Part shown: one piece after another, positions 47,101 through 58,752 of the stretch | Layout of the letters: every line of letters begins with the position of its first letter | Numbering within the stretch: position 1 is the first letter of the stretch | Source: Steromphala cineraria | Taxonomy: Eukaryota > Mollusca > Gastropoda > Trochida > Trochidae | NCBI GenBank assembly: GCA_916613615.1 | Contig: OU744730.1 | Location: 34,271,315 to 34,335,314 of the forward strand | Reading direction: 5' to 3' | Length of the DNA: 64,000 nt | Position numbers and translations under genes: made by a program | Notes under the pieces: generated by a model | What the model saw: only the letters and a program-made list of their open reading frames with translations | What the model was told of the DNA's origin: nothing | The model's database searches: none

Positions 47101-50100
47101 ACGTTTTAGCTCTCTAGACCTTTTGGAACTGGAGAAGAAGATGAAAATAGGTTTTTAAGGTTTTGACCCCTGTGACCCCAATTGGGGTCATGAGGTCATG
47201 AAATCTACAATTTAAATTCCTCATTGGCCAAGGAGTCTACACGAAACTTTTCAGCTCTCTAGACCTTTTGGAACTGGAGAAGAAGATGAAAATAGGTTTT
47301 TAAGGTTTTGACCCGTGACCCCAATTGGGGTCATGAGGTCATGAAATCTACAATTTAGAATCCCCATTGGCCAAGGAGTCTACACACAACGTTTTAGCTC
47401 TCTAGACCTTTTGGAACTGGAGAAGAAGATGAAAATAGGTTTTTAAGGTTTTGACCCCTGTGACCCCAATTGGGGTCATGAGGTCATGAAATCTACAATT
47501 TAGAATCCCCATTGGCCAAGGAGTCTACACACAACGTTTTAGCTCTCTAAACCTTTTGGAACTGGAGAAGAAGATGAAAATAGGTTTTTAAGGTTTTGAC
47601 CCCTGTGACCCCAATTGGGGTCATGAGGTCATGAAATCTACAATTTAGAATCCCCATTGGCCAAGGAGTCTACACACAACGTTTTAGCTCTCTAAACCTT
47701 TTGGAACTGGAGAAGAAGATGAAAATAGGTTTTTAAGGTTTTGACCCCTGTGACCCCAATTGGAGTCATGAGGTCATGAAATCTACAATTTAGAATCCCC
47801 ATTGGCCAAGGAGTCTACACACAACGTTTTAGCTCTCTAAACCTTTTGGAACTGGAGAAGAAGATGAAAATAGGTTTTTAAGGTTTTGACCCCTGTGACC
47901 CCAATTGGGGTCATGAGGTCATGAAATCTACAATTTAGAATCCTCATTGGCCAAGGAGTCTACACACAACTTTTCAGCTCTCTAGACCTTTTGGAACTGG
48001 AGAAGAAGATGAAAATAGGTTTTTAAGGTTTTGACCCCTGTGACCCCAATTGGAGTCATGAGGTCATGAAATCTACAATTTAGAATCCCCATTGGCCAAG
48101 GAGTCTACACACAACGTTTTAGCTCTCTAGACCTTTTGGAACTGGAGAAGAAGATGAAAATAGGTTTTTAAGGTTTTGACCCCTGTGATCCCAATTGGGG
48201 TCATGAGGTCATGAAATCTACAATTTAGAATCCTCATTGGCCAAGGAGTCTACACACAACTTTTCAGCTCTCTAGACCTTTTGGAACTGGAGAAGAAGAT
48301 GAAAATAGGTTTTTAAGGTTTTGACCCCTGTGACCCCAATTGGGGTCATGAGGTCATGAAATCTACAATTTAGAATCCCCATTGGCCAAGGAGTCTACAC
48401 ACAACGTTTTAGCTCTCTAGACCTTTTGGAACTGGAGAAGAAGATGAAAATAGGTTTTTAAGGTTTTGACCCCTGTGACCCCAATTGGGGTCATGAGGTC
48501 ATGAAATCTACAATTTAGAATCCTCATTGGCCAAGGAGTCTACACACAACTTTTCAGCTCTCTAGACCTTTTGGAACTGGAGAAGAAGATGAAAATAGGT
48601 TTTTAAGGTTTTGACCCCTGTGACCCCAATTGGGGTCATGAGGTCATGAAATCTACAATTTAGAATCCCTAAGTGCCAAGGAGTCTCCACATCAAATTTG
48701 AGCTCTCTAGAGTCATTGGTTCTGGAGAAGAAGTCGAAAATGTGAAAAGTTTACGGATGGACGGACGGACGGATGGACGGACGGACGGACGGACGCCGGA
48801 CGCCGGACGCCATGCCATGCCATAAGCCCATCGGGTCTTTCAGACCTGATGAGCTAAAAATTGAGTTCAAGACTGTTTGAAAACTTTGTAATCTAAAGAA
48901 ATGACATTCCATTGCACACACATATTTTGGATAATTGATGGACATTAGAAATAGTGTAGAGTTTTTGCGACAACAGCATCATAACAATCTTCATCTCATG
49001 TCGCTAATTTACTTTTATCTGATAATGAAAATTACACACAAAAAAACAAAAAATAGAGCCATGGGCTCTGTAGCTCATCAGACTTTTGATGGAAAAAGGT
49101 TTTGACCCCTGTGACCCCATTTAGGGTCATTGGGTCACAAAATCTACAAGTTTGAATCCCCATTGGCCAAGAAATATACACACAACTTTTTAGCTCTCTA
49201 GACCATTTGGAACTGGAGGAGAAAATGAAAATATGTTTTTAAGGCTTTGACCCCTGTGACCCCAATTGGGGTCAAGGGGTAACCAAACCTAAAATTTAGA
49301 ATCCTCATTGGCCAAGGAGTCTACACACAACTTTTTAGCTCTCTAGACCTTTTGGAACTGGAGAAGATGGAGTAAAATAGGTTTTTAAGGTTTTGACCCC
49401 TGTGACCCCATTTGGGGTCATGAGGTCATTAAATCTACAACTTAGAATCCCCATTGGCCCAGGAGTCTACATACAACGTTTTAGCTCTCTCGACCTTTTG
49501 GATCTGGAGAAGAAGATGAAAATAGGTTTTTAAGGTTTTGACCCCTGTGACCCCAATTGGGGTCATGAGGTCATGAAATCTACAATTTAGAATCCTCATT
49601 GGCCAAGGAGTCTACACACAACTTTTCAGCTCTCTAGACCTTTAGGAACTGGAGAAGAAGATGAAAATAGGTTTTCAAGGTTTTGACCCCTGTGACCCCA
49701 TTTGGGGTCATGAGGTCATTAAATCTACAATTTGGAATCCCCATTGGCCAAGGAGTCTACAGACAACTTTTTAGCTCTCTAGACCTTTTGGAACTGGAGA
49801 AGAAGATGAAAATAGGTTTTTAAGGTTTTGACCCCTGTGACCCCATTTGGGGTCATGGGGTCACCAAACCTAAAATTTAGAATTCCCATTGGCCCAGAAG
49901 TCTACATGCAACGTTTTAGCTCTCTCGACCTTTTGGATCTGGAGAAGAAGATGAAAATAGGTTTTTAAGGTTTTGACCCCTGTGACCCCAATTGGGGTCA
50001 TGAGGTCATTAAATCTACAATTTAGAATCCTCATTGGCCAAGGAGTCTACACACAACTTTTCAGCTCTCTAGACCTTTAGGAACTGGAGAAGAAGATGAA

Positions 50101-53100
50101 AATAGGTTTTTAAGGTTTTGACCCCTGTGACCCCATTTGGGGTCATGAGGTCATTAAATCTACAATTTAGAATCCCCATTGGCCAAGGAGTCTACAGACA
50201 ACATTTTCGCTCTCTAGACCTTTTGGAACTGGAGAAGAAGATGAAAATAGGTTTTTAAGGTTTTGACCCCTGTGACCCCAATTGGGGTCATGAGGTCATG
50301 AAATCTACAATTTAGAATCCCCATTGGCCAAGGAGTCTACAGACAACTTTTTAGCTCTCTAGACCTTTTGGAACTGGAGGAGAAAATGAAAATATGTTTT
50401 TAAGGTTTTGACCCCTGTGACCCCAATTGGGGTCATGAGGTCATGAAATCTACAATTTAGAATCCCCATTGGCCAAGGAGTCTACAGACAACTTTTTAGC
50501 TCTCTAGACCTTTTGGAACTGGAGGAGAAAATGAAAATATGTTTTTAAGGCTTTGACCCCTGTGACCCCAATTGGGGTCATGAGGTCATGAAATCTACAA
50601 TTTAGAATCCTCATTGGCCAAGGAGTCTACACACAACTTTTCAGCTCTCTAGACCTTTTGGAACTGGAGAAGAAGATGAAAATAGGTTTTTAAGGTTTTG
50701 ACCCCTGTGACCCCAATTGGGGTCATGAGGTCATGAAATCTACAATTTAGAATCCTCATTGGCCAAGGAGTCTACAGACAACATTTTAGCTCTCTAGACC
50801 TTTTGGAACTGGAGAAGAAGATGAAAATAGGTTTTTAAGGTTTTGACCCCTGTGACCCCATTTGGGGTCATGAGGTCATGAAATCTACAATTAAGAATCC
50901 CTAATTGCCAAGGAGTCTCCACATCAAATTTGAGCTCTCTAGAGTCATTGGTTCTGGAGAAGAAGTCGAAAATGTGAAAAGTTTACGGATGGACGGACGG
51001 ACGGACGGATGGACGGACGGACGGACGCCGGACGCCATGCCATGCCATAAGCCCATCGGGTCTTTCAGACCTGATGAGCTAAAAAGGAAAATAGTTTAAA
51101 GTTTCACTTTTTAAGAAAACAATTCAGATTTCCATAACATATTTTAAGGGCTTAATTTAATTTGTTCAATATCCGTTGGATCTCATCATTTCTTAATATG
51201 ATAACAGAACCCCATGACTGAATATTGATGCTTGCAACTAACAAAACATGATTGGCTTGAAAATGAAAACCTGAACTAATTTATGAATGACAATCTCCAT
51301 GTCAAATGACCCGTTACTAGTAGGGATCGTTATACCGCAACACTCCACTTAAATGACCTAGTATGTCGGATATTTACTGGAAAGGGTTCATTTATATGCA
51401 ATAAAAAAATTCCTCGGTGTGAAACCTACTACTTCAAACATAATAGTCTACGGCGAATGGGGTAGATTTCCATTATATGTGGAAACAAAGGGAAAGCAAT
51501 AAAATATTGGATAAAAACTATTAGATATGCCATCTCATAGATTACCGATTTTTTTTTATAAAATGATGATGTTGTATGATGAAAATGGAAAATATAATTG
51601 GGTAACAGATGTTAAAAATGTGTTATGTTCAGTAGGATTTGGCAACAATGTTAGAACAATGTATAGATTCGCAATCAAACTTTCTTATGTCATTTAAACA
51701 AAGCTTGCAAGATATATATCTACAAGACTGGCTCCATAAATTAACCGTTTCAAATAAATGTTTCTATTTCAGAATGTTTAAAGAATCTATTTGCAGTGAA
51801 AATACTTATCATCGTTGAATGTTAGGGAATTTAGAATTTCGCTTTCAAGATTTCGCTGCTCATCTCATGACTTATCAATTGAAACCGGTAGATATATTGG
51901 TTTGGAAAAAAGAACATAGATTATGTAAAATGTGTAACGTAAATGAAACTGAAGATGAGTATCATTTTCTTTGTGTTTGTCCAGCATACCTCGATTTGAG
52001 ACATACATTGTATGTATATTAAAAATTATTACTACACGAATCATAATCGCCCGTACTGTTTATACTGTATACGAATGACTGCACTAGTGTCAACGAGAAC
52101 TGTTCTTTATTTAAATATGCGGATGATTCAGCACTGACCTCCTGTCTATTCAACGATGAAACAGCTTACATGAGCGAGATATCAAGACTCGTGAAGTGGT
52201 GTGAAGATAATTATCTCCAGTTAAATACAAAGAAAACAAAAAAACTTGTAATTGACTTCCGAAGAAATAAATCGACCACTACACCTGTTGTTATCAACGG
52301 GGAAACGGTAGAGGTTGTCTCCAACTACAAATATTTGGGTACACTAATTGATGATAAATTAACCTTCTCATCACATGTTGATTATGTATATAAGAAGTGC
52401 CAAATGCGACTCCACTTTCTACGGAAGCTTAGGTCATTTAACATTGACTCTCGCTTGTTGTCTTTATTTTATTCAAGTAGTATTGAATCCGTTCTCGCTT
52501 TTAACATACAGTCGTGGTGTGGAAATTTGTCTTTGCAGGTAAAAGGAAGACTGAGAAAAGTGATCAACATTGCAGGAAAAATTTCAGGGAGACAATTTGA
52601 TACGTTAGAATCAATCTATTCACATAGTCTCATGCGTGCGGGAAAAAAGATAATTTCAGATAACGATCACTACCTGCATAGTTGCTACGAACTTCTTCCA
52701 TCCGGACGACGCTACCGAGTTCCGAATGTAAAATTAAGGCGCACCAAGATGTCATTCATTCCAGCAAGCATTACTCATTTAAATATCTAAATTATACTGT
52801 TCCAGTCTGCCATACCCATGTACCATGTGATTATTGTTAATTGTCATTATTGTATATTTTAGCCTTTTTATATCCTGTTATATATTCTGTATTACTACTG
52901 TGCTCAATTTATGACAATCCAAATTCCCTTCCAAGGGCAATAAAGATTTATCTTATCTTATCTTATAATATTATAAATTTGTATCATTATTAAGCGGTTC
53001 TAGGAAAATTCATGTCGAAAATCTTTCAAATGCCTTTAAACGTAGAAAGTATGTACTCTCTACTGCCTAAAGTGTGTTGTTTATAACATGTACTATAGGC

Positions 53101-53840
53101 CTGTGGCCTCTTTCAGTGCAAATAAAGATTGATTGAATCAGCCCATGTCGGGCTTTACACGACAACTTTATCTATTACCATACCTTTATTCAGTGATAAC
53201 TTGGTGAACAACTTACATGTTTGGCGACCCCGAGTATTTCCCCGCTGTAGGCCTGTATCCGGCGACTGAACCTGACGATGTGGTTCCTCACCTTGTTGTC
53301 CACATTCTCTCGGTACACGAAGAAGAGCACACACTCCCCCTTCGCCTCGCCGATCTGTAGGTACACAGGGGGGCTCATTCAAGTCATATTCACACTTTGC
53401 ATACCCTGCTTTGAGACATATTCAATTTGAATTATCTTCGATACTAGCCGCCATTTGATTTAATAGTCAAATTATACATGTCTACATTAATGTTGATAAA
53501 TATTACGCTTGACCATTCTATTTAAAGACATTGCTATAAGATACTAAAGTACCTAATTGCAATAACATAAAGCAATTGTCTGATTTATTCGTGTGCACTA
53601 TAGTTGTACCTCCTTTTCTTCGTCTGAATTGACTTTGAGGTATAATCATTTCAATTATTTTACCATTCAGTTAAACATTGTAAAACATAAAGCATTCCAA
53701 TCTTACTAAACACTGTTATATATATAGGTTACCTATTAAGTTGTATACCAACGTGTATTGTAGTTAGAGTTTGAACTTACCTTGTCTTCCCTTTTAGGGT
53801 TCTCTGACCGAAGCTGGTGGGTACAGTTGGTCACCGGCAT
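44105..53840 (-). CDS. Gene C: two-module ferredoxin-like (DUF1330-like) protein, complete
   Basis: Five coding exons (53781-53840, 53217-53354, 46027-46222, 44680-44925, 44105-44193) total 729 nt, 242 aa plus TAG, with consistent phases (0, 0, 1, 1). Seen: no signal peptide or membrane helix. There is a short polar N-terminus (MPVTNCTHQL), then two modules of about 100 residues, each with strand-helix-strand-strand-helix-strand character. The motif SEPHVKQHDFP matches TEPHFKQPDFP of gene B. Known for the fold: dimeric alpha/beta barrels (DUF1330, NIPSNAP, EthD, antibiotic monooxygenase) are usually small soluble homodimers; two fused modules could form an intramolecular barrel. The enzyme activity, if any, cannot be read here. 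The acceptor directly before G-ATG means a 5' UTR exon lies further right, or coding begins upstream. Confidence 0.8.
44194..44679 (-). other. Gene C intron 4
   Basis: AT-rich GT-AG intron, no other feature seen. Confidence 0.55.
44680..44925 (-). CDS. Gene C exon 4: most of second module
   Basis: The acceptor is gtgtgttgtag and the donor GGCTCAG|gtgcgc, with 246 nt in phase 1 to 1. It encodes KFTFCWSEMADIRDKSSYQS and further, with FVDKVSNLYDSKG (helix) and GCFIPFNCHFRLDLF (strand). Layout parallels gene B exon 4. A nearer AG (gacaag) is excluded by phase. Confidence 0.88.
44926..46026 (-). other. Gene C intron 3
   Basis: About 1.1 kb, AT-rich. The plus-strand frame at 45064-45375 is low-complexity (I, L, N, K-rich) and not recognised as a gene. 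Confidence 0.5.
46027..46222 (-). CDS. Gene C exon 3: second half of module 1
   Basis: The acceptor is ccctgtgcag and the donor ACCAG|gtgtgt, with 196 nt in phase 0 to 1. It encodes VTVMGPEDSEWKQHDDWCVA and further, with FIFPSQEVAKLWFISEPHVK and QHDFP. The paralogous exon in gene B is 1112-1298. Confidence 0.88.
46529..48860. mobile_element. Pearl/HINE-like element 1 with about 15 tandem core units
   Basis: It begins AAAATAGAGCCATGGGCTCT then GTAGCTCATCAG, and ends CTGATGAGCTAAAAA, so 11-bp inverted ends TAGCTCATCAG/CTGATGAGCTA bound it. Inside are about 15 copies of a core of roughly 141 bp with GACCCCTGTGACCCC, GGTCATGAGGTCATGAAATC and CTGGAGAAGAAGATGAAAAT. A GGACGGACGGACGG tract and CCATGCCATAAGCCCATCGG follow. 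No coding capacity. Tandem cores plus an ACGG tract match descriptions of pearl elements (non-autonomous Helitron-related) of bivalves. Confidence 0.82.
49050..51085. mobile_element. Pearl/HINE-like element 2
   Basis: Same left end, core units (about 13), ACGG tract and right end as element 1, in the same orientation and about 190 bp away. Cores here are more mixed (CATTTGGGGTC and CAATTGGGGTC variants). Element 1 is more homogeneous, so the two arrays have homogenised separately. Confidence 0.82.
51421..52022 (+). pseudogene. Degenerate LINE 3'-coding remnant
   Basis: Broken frames on the plus strand give GEWGRFPLYV, KAIKYWIKTIRYAIS, then NWVTDVKNVLCSVGFGN, and after a frameshift LCKMCNVNETEDEYHFLCVC followed by PAYLDLR. 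This order, ending with a Cys-rich ED-HFL-CP motif, is that of the region after reverse transcriptase in many invertebrate LINEs. Stops and frame breaks show it is dead. Confidence 0.65.
52047..52967 (+). mobile_element. 5'-truncated non-LTR retrotransposon (RT C-terminal part)
   Basis: An open frame 52047-52790 begins inside the reverse transcriptase: LYTNDC, then the catalytic FKYADDSA, then YLQLNTKKTKKLVIDF, NYKYLGTLIDDKLTF, RKLRSF, and ends ELLPSGRRYR...SFIPASITHLNI, stop. After about 120 bp the element closes with GGGCAATAAAGATT and a (TTATC)n tail. 5' truncation and a short-repeat tail are typical of LINE insertion. It sits in intron 2 of gene C, opposite to the gene. The intact frame suggests a fairly recent insertion. 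Confidence 0.85.
53217..53354 (-). CDS. Gene C exon 2: first half of module 1
   Basis: The acceptor is gtacctacag and the donor AAACAT|gtaagt, with 138 nt in phase 0 to 0. It encodes IGEAKGECVLFFVYRENVDN and ends GEILGVAKH. The strand CVLFFVY aligns with VYLFVLF of gene B exon 2. Confidence 0.87.
53355..53780 (-). other. Gene C intron 1
   Basis: 426 bp, AT-rich GT-AG intron without other features. Confidence 0.6.
53781..53840 (-). CDS. Gene C exon 1: start codon
   Basis: ATG at 53840-53838, one base after the acceptor ccttgttgcag, opens MPVTNCTHQLRSENPKREDK and ends at the strong donor AAG|gtaagt in phase 0. The length and position match gene B exon 1. Because the exon itself starts at a splice acceptor (53841), a non-coding exon further right is likely. 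Confidence 0.74.
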
Positions 53841-53841
53841 C

Positions 53842-56800
53842 CTGCAACAAGGAACCGTTTATTACTATACACTGAACGAGGGAAGTTCCACTGCTTTACA
53901 AGGAAACGTTTATTACTGTACACTGAACGAGGGAAGTTCCACTGCTTCACAAGGAAACGTTTATTACTACACACCGAACGAGGGAAGTTCCACTGCTTTA
54001 CAAGGAAACGTTTATTACTGTACACTGAACGAGGGAAGTTCCACTGCTTCACAAGGAAACGTTTATTACTACACACCGAACGAGGGAAGTTCCACTGCTT
54101 TACAAGGAAACGTTTATTACTGTACACTGAACGAGGGAAGTTCCACTGCTTCACAAGGAAACGTTTATTACTACACACTGAACGAGGGAAGTTCCACTGC
54201 TTCACAAGGAAACGTTTATAACTACACACTGAACGAGGGAAGTTCCACTGCTTCACAAGGAAACGTTTATTACTACACACTGAACGAGGGAAGTTCCACT
54301 GCTTCACAAGGAAACGTTTATTACTACACACTGAACGAGGGAAGTTCCACTGCTTCACAAGGAAACGTTTATTACTGTACACTGAACGAGGGAAGTTCCA
54401 CTGCTTCACAAGGAAACGTTTATTACTATAAACTGAACGAGGGAAGTTCCACTGCTTCACAAGGAAACGTTTATTACTTTACACTGAACGAGGGAAGTTC
54501 CACTGCTTCACAAGGAAACGTTTATTACTTTACACTGAACGAGGGAGTTCCACTGCTTCACAAGGAAACGTTTATTACTGTACACTGAACGAGGGAAGTT
54601 CCACTGCTTCACAAGGAAACGTTTAATACTACACACCGAACAAGGGAAGTTCCACTGCTTCACAAGGAAACGTTTATTACTGTACACTGAACGAGGGAAG
54701 TTCCACTGCTTCACAAGGAAACGTTTATTACTATAAACTGAACGAGGGAAGTTCCACTGCTTCACAAGGAAACGTTTATTACTGTACACTGAACGAGGGA
54801 AGTTCCACTGCTTCACAAGGAAACGTTTATTACTATAAACTGAACGAGGAAGTTCCACTGCTTCACAAGGAAACGTTTATTACTGTACACTGAACGAGGG
54901 AAGTTCCACTGCTTCACAAGGAAACGTTTATTACTATAAACTGAACGAGGGAAGTTCCACTGCTTCACAAGGAAACGTTTAATACTACACACCGAACAAG
55001 GGAAGTTCCACTGCTTCACAAGGAAACGTTTATTACTGTACACTGAACGAGGGAAGTTCCACTGCTTCACAAGGAACCGTTTATTACTATACACTGAACG
55101 AGGGAAGTTCCACTGCTTCACAAGGAAACGTTTAATACTACACACCGAACAAGGGAAGTTCCACTGCTTCACAAGGAAACGTTTATTACCATACACTGAA
55201 CGAGGGAAGTTCCACTGCTTCACAAGGAAACGTTTATTACTATACACTGAACGAGGGAAGTTCCACTGCTTCACAAGGAAACGTTTATTACTACACACTG
55301 AACGAGGGAAGTTCCACTGCTTCACAAGGAAACGTTTATTACTATACACTGAACGAGGGAAGTTCCACTGCTTCACAAGGAAACGTTTATTACTACACAC
55401 TGAACGAGGGAATTTCCACTGCTTCACAAGGAAACGTTTATTACTATAAACCGAACGAGGGAAGTTCCACTGCTTCACAAGGAAACGTTTATTACTATAC
55501 ACTGAACGAGGGAAGTTCCACTGCTTCACAAGGAAACGTTTATTACTATAAACTGAACGAGGGAAGTTCCACTGCTTCACAAGGAAACGTTTATTACTAC
55601 AAACTGAACGAGGTAAGTTCCACTGCTTCACAAGGAAACGTTTATTACTATACACTGAACGAGGGAGTTCCACTTCTTCACAAGGAAACGTTTATTACTA
55701 TACACTGAACGAGGGAGTTCCACTGCTTCACAAGGAAGCGTTTATTACTACACACTGAACGAGGGAAGTTCGATTGCTTCACAAGGAAACGTTTATTACT
55801 ATACACTGAACGAGGGAGTTCCACTGCTTCACATGGAAATGTTTATTACTACACGCTGAACGAGGGAAGTTCCACTGCTTCACAAGGAAACGTTTATTAC
55901 TATACACTGAACGAGGGAGTTCCACTTCTTCACAAGGAAACGTTTATTACTACACACTGAACGAGGGAAGTTCCACTTCTTCACAAGGAAACGTTTATTA
56001 CTACACACTGAACGAGGGAAGTTCCACTTCTTCACAAGTAAACGTTTACTACTATAAACTGAACGAGGGAGTTCCACTGCTTCACAAGGAAACGTTTATT
56101 ACTACACACTGAACGAGGGAAGTTCCACTTCTTCACAAGGAAACGTTTATTACTATACACTGAACGAGGGAGTTCCACTTCTTAACAAAGGAAACATTTA
56201 TTACTATACACTGAACGAGGGAAGTTCCACTGCTTCACAAGGAAACGTTTATTACTATACACTGAACGAGGGAGTTCCACTTCTTCACAAGGAAACGTTT
56301 ATTACTATACACTGAACGAGGGAAGTTCCACTGCTTCACAAGGAAACGTTTACTACTATAAACTGAACGAGGGAGTTCCACTTCTTCACAAGGAAACGTT
56401 TATTACTATACACTGAACGAGGGAAGTTCCACTGCTTCACAAGGAAACGTTTATTACTATACACTGAACGAGGGAGTTCCACTTCTTCACAAGGAAACGT
56501 TTATTACTATAAACTGAACGAGGGAAGTTCCACTGCTTCACAAGGAAACGTTTATTACTATAAACTGAACGAGGGAGTTCCACTGCTTCACGAGGAAACG
56601 TTTATTACTATAAACTGAACGAGGGAGTTCCACTTCTTCACAAGGAAACGTTTATTACTATACACTGAACGAGGGAAGTTCCACTGCTTCACAAGGAAAC
56701 GTTTATTACTATAAACTGAACGAGGGAAGTTCCACTGCTTCACAAGGAAACGTTTATTACTATAAACTGAACGAGGGAGTTCCACTTCTTCACAAGGAAA

Positions 56801-56946
56801 CGTTTATTACTATACACTGAACGAGGGAGTTCCACTGATTCACAAGGAAACGTTTATTACTATATACTGAACGAGGGAAGTTCCACTTCTTCACAAGGAA
56901 ACGTTTATTACTATACACTGAACGAGGGAGTTCCACTTCTTCACAC
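53842..56946. repeat. 51/50-bp minisatellite, about 61 copies, at gene C start-exon acceptor
   Basis: On plus the unit is CTGAACGAGGGAAGTTCCAC, TGCTTCACAAGGAAACGTTT, ATTACTACACA (51 bp). A common variant lacks one A (GAGGGAGTTCC, 50 bp) and becomes frequent after 55650. The unit nearest gene C merges into the acceptor of the start exon (sense CGGTTCCTTGTTGCAG). The sense strand of each unit carries TTTCCTTGTGAAGCAG, an acceptor-like string. Long frames here (YYTLNEGSSTASQGNV; KQWNFPRSVYSNKRFLV) are repeat translations. Confidence 0.95.
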
Positions 56947-57305
56947 GGCGATTTCACACTAGTTTATTTGGTCAACATTGCTTTGTTTGGTCGACAATAC
57001 GAAGGTAAACACATTCTGTTGATGCACAAAATTGTCATTTAGGTTATTTGATTTATTGAAACATATTTCTGGGATTGTGGTGGAGTTATCTAACTTAAAA
57101 GAGCTCTTTTGAGATATTGGAGCGTTTATCTTACAAGAATGTACAAGTAAGGGACCGAGAGCTAAATGCTGTTTACAAGAAGTCAGTGATTGCGTTAAGT
57201 TTGAGAGATATACCGAGATGTGTATATATCAAACAACTTGGTTTTCACAAATAGGGAGACCTACACTGCCATCTTGAAAATAAGATTTAAGTGATACGAC
57301 GTTTC
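56947..57305. other. Spacer between arrays
   Basis: Unique sequence between the 51-bp array and the hexamer array. No feature seen. Confidence 0.5.
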
Positions 57306-58122
57306 GCATTCACATTCACATTCACATTCACATTCACATTCTCATTCACATTCACATTCACATTCACATTCACATTCTCATTCACATTCTCATTCGCATT
57401 CACATTCACATTCACATTCACATTCTCATTCACATTCACATTCACATTCACATTCACATTCACATTCACATTCTCATTCACATTCACATTCACATTCACA
57501 TTCTCATTCACATTCACATTCACATTCACATTCACATTCTCATTCACATTCACATTCACATTCACATTCACATTCTCATTCACATTCACATTCACATTCA
57601 CATTCACATTCACATTCTCATTCACATTCACATTCACATTCACATTCACATTCACATTCACATTCTCATTCACATTCACATTCACATTCACATTCACATT
57701 CACATTCACATTCACATTCTCATTCACATTCACATTCACATTCACATTCACATTCTCATTCACATTCACATTCACATTCACATTCTCATTCACATTCACA
57801 TTCACATTCACATTCACATTCTCATTCACATTCACATTCACATTCACATTCACATTCTCATTCACATTCACATTCACATTCACATTCTCATTCACATTCA
57901 CATTCACATTCTCATTCACATTCACATTCACATTCACATTCACATTCACATTCTCATTCACATTCACATTCACGTTCTCATTCACATTCACATTCACATT
58001 CTCATTCGCATTCACATTCTCATTCACATTCACATTCACATTTACATTCACATTCACATTCACATTCACATTCACATTCACATTCACATTCACATACTCA
58101 TTAACATTCACATTCACATTCA
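57306..58122. repeat. CATTCA hexamer array, about 136 units
   Basis: Runs of TTCACA/CATTCA with a single recurrent variant, CATTCT. The variants are spaced every 18-54 bp and almost always appear singly. The strand is pure pyrimidine plus A, with no G on plus apart from rare point changes near 57391, 57973 and 58006. FTFTFS and NVNVNE frames are artefacts. Confidence 0.97.
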
Positions 58123-58649
58123 CTGCTCCAATACATAATTCAAAGTAAGGAAGTGAGGATCCAATAGGAAGAGATGAGAAACGTTAAAAAAATTGTTCGG
58201 TTATTTATTCTTCTGTGTAAACTTGACGGACATCACTTTTACCTAATTTATCATATGCTGAAGAAGTTAAGTGCAGTCGCATGTGTCCTGCTATGACTAC
58301 TCACTGTAGTCCGCAAGATTCATGACGATTGCTGTCTATTGAACAGAAGGGAGACCATAGTAATGTTTATGCGCCTACTTGTCGTGAGTATGGAAGCGAG
58401 CACTATATTGGATAAAGTTTATACAGATATCTGATACCGAGATCAACTATAAACAAGATGTGGATATAAAGCGGCTGAGTTTGCAATTAATACTTAATTT
58501 ATATCTATATATATACCAACAATTTCCGACATTGTTTACACTTCTTATAATGCACGTGCGAACTGTCATCTGCTTGAATCGAAATATGTAATTACTATTA
58601 TGAAACTGTTTATCAAATTTGACAATATCTAATTGAATGTTTTATGTAG
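58123..58649. other. Unassigned sequence
   Basis: AT-rich, nothing recognised. Confidence 0.4.
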
Positions 58650-58752
58650 TAAATAATGACCCGGTACCGAGGGGTTATGGAAAATAACCTCGCGAGGGCG
58701 TAGCCCGAGCAGAGGTTATTTCCATAACCCGAGGCAAACGGGTTATTATTTG
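58650..58752. repeat. Near-palindromic hairpin element, about 100 bp
   Basis: The outer arms AAATAATGACCCG / CGGGTTATTATTT and inner arms GGTTATGGAAAATAACCTC / GAGGTTATTTCCATAACC enclose a GC-rich loop with GGGCGTAGCCC. Similar in style to the palindrome at 19099-19193 but unrelated in sequence. Confidence 0.8.

Larger units (their letters stand above)
46223..53216 (-). other. Gene C intron 2 with nested mobile elements
   Basis: Seven kilobases between exons 3 and 2, mostly filled by two pearl-like elements and remnants of two LINEs, listed separately. The spacers 46223-46528, 48861-49049, 51086-51420 and 52967-53216 are unique AT-rich DNA. Confidence 0.6.

Noticed and set aside
53782..56785. 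Frames with 17-residue repeats over the 51-bp array (both strands)
   Set aside because: The period is a multiple of three, so frames stay open. They are broken wherever the 50-bp variant occurs, which argues against coding selection.
57287..58148. FTFTFS and NVNVNE frames
   Set aside because: Direct translation of a hexamer microsatellite.
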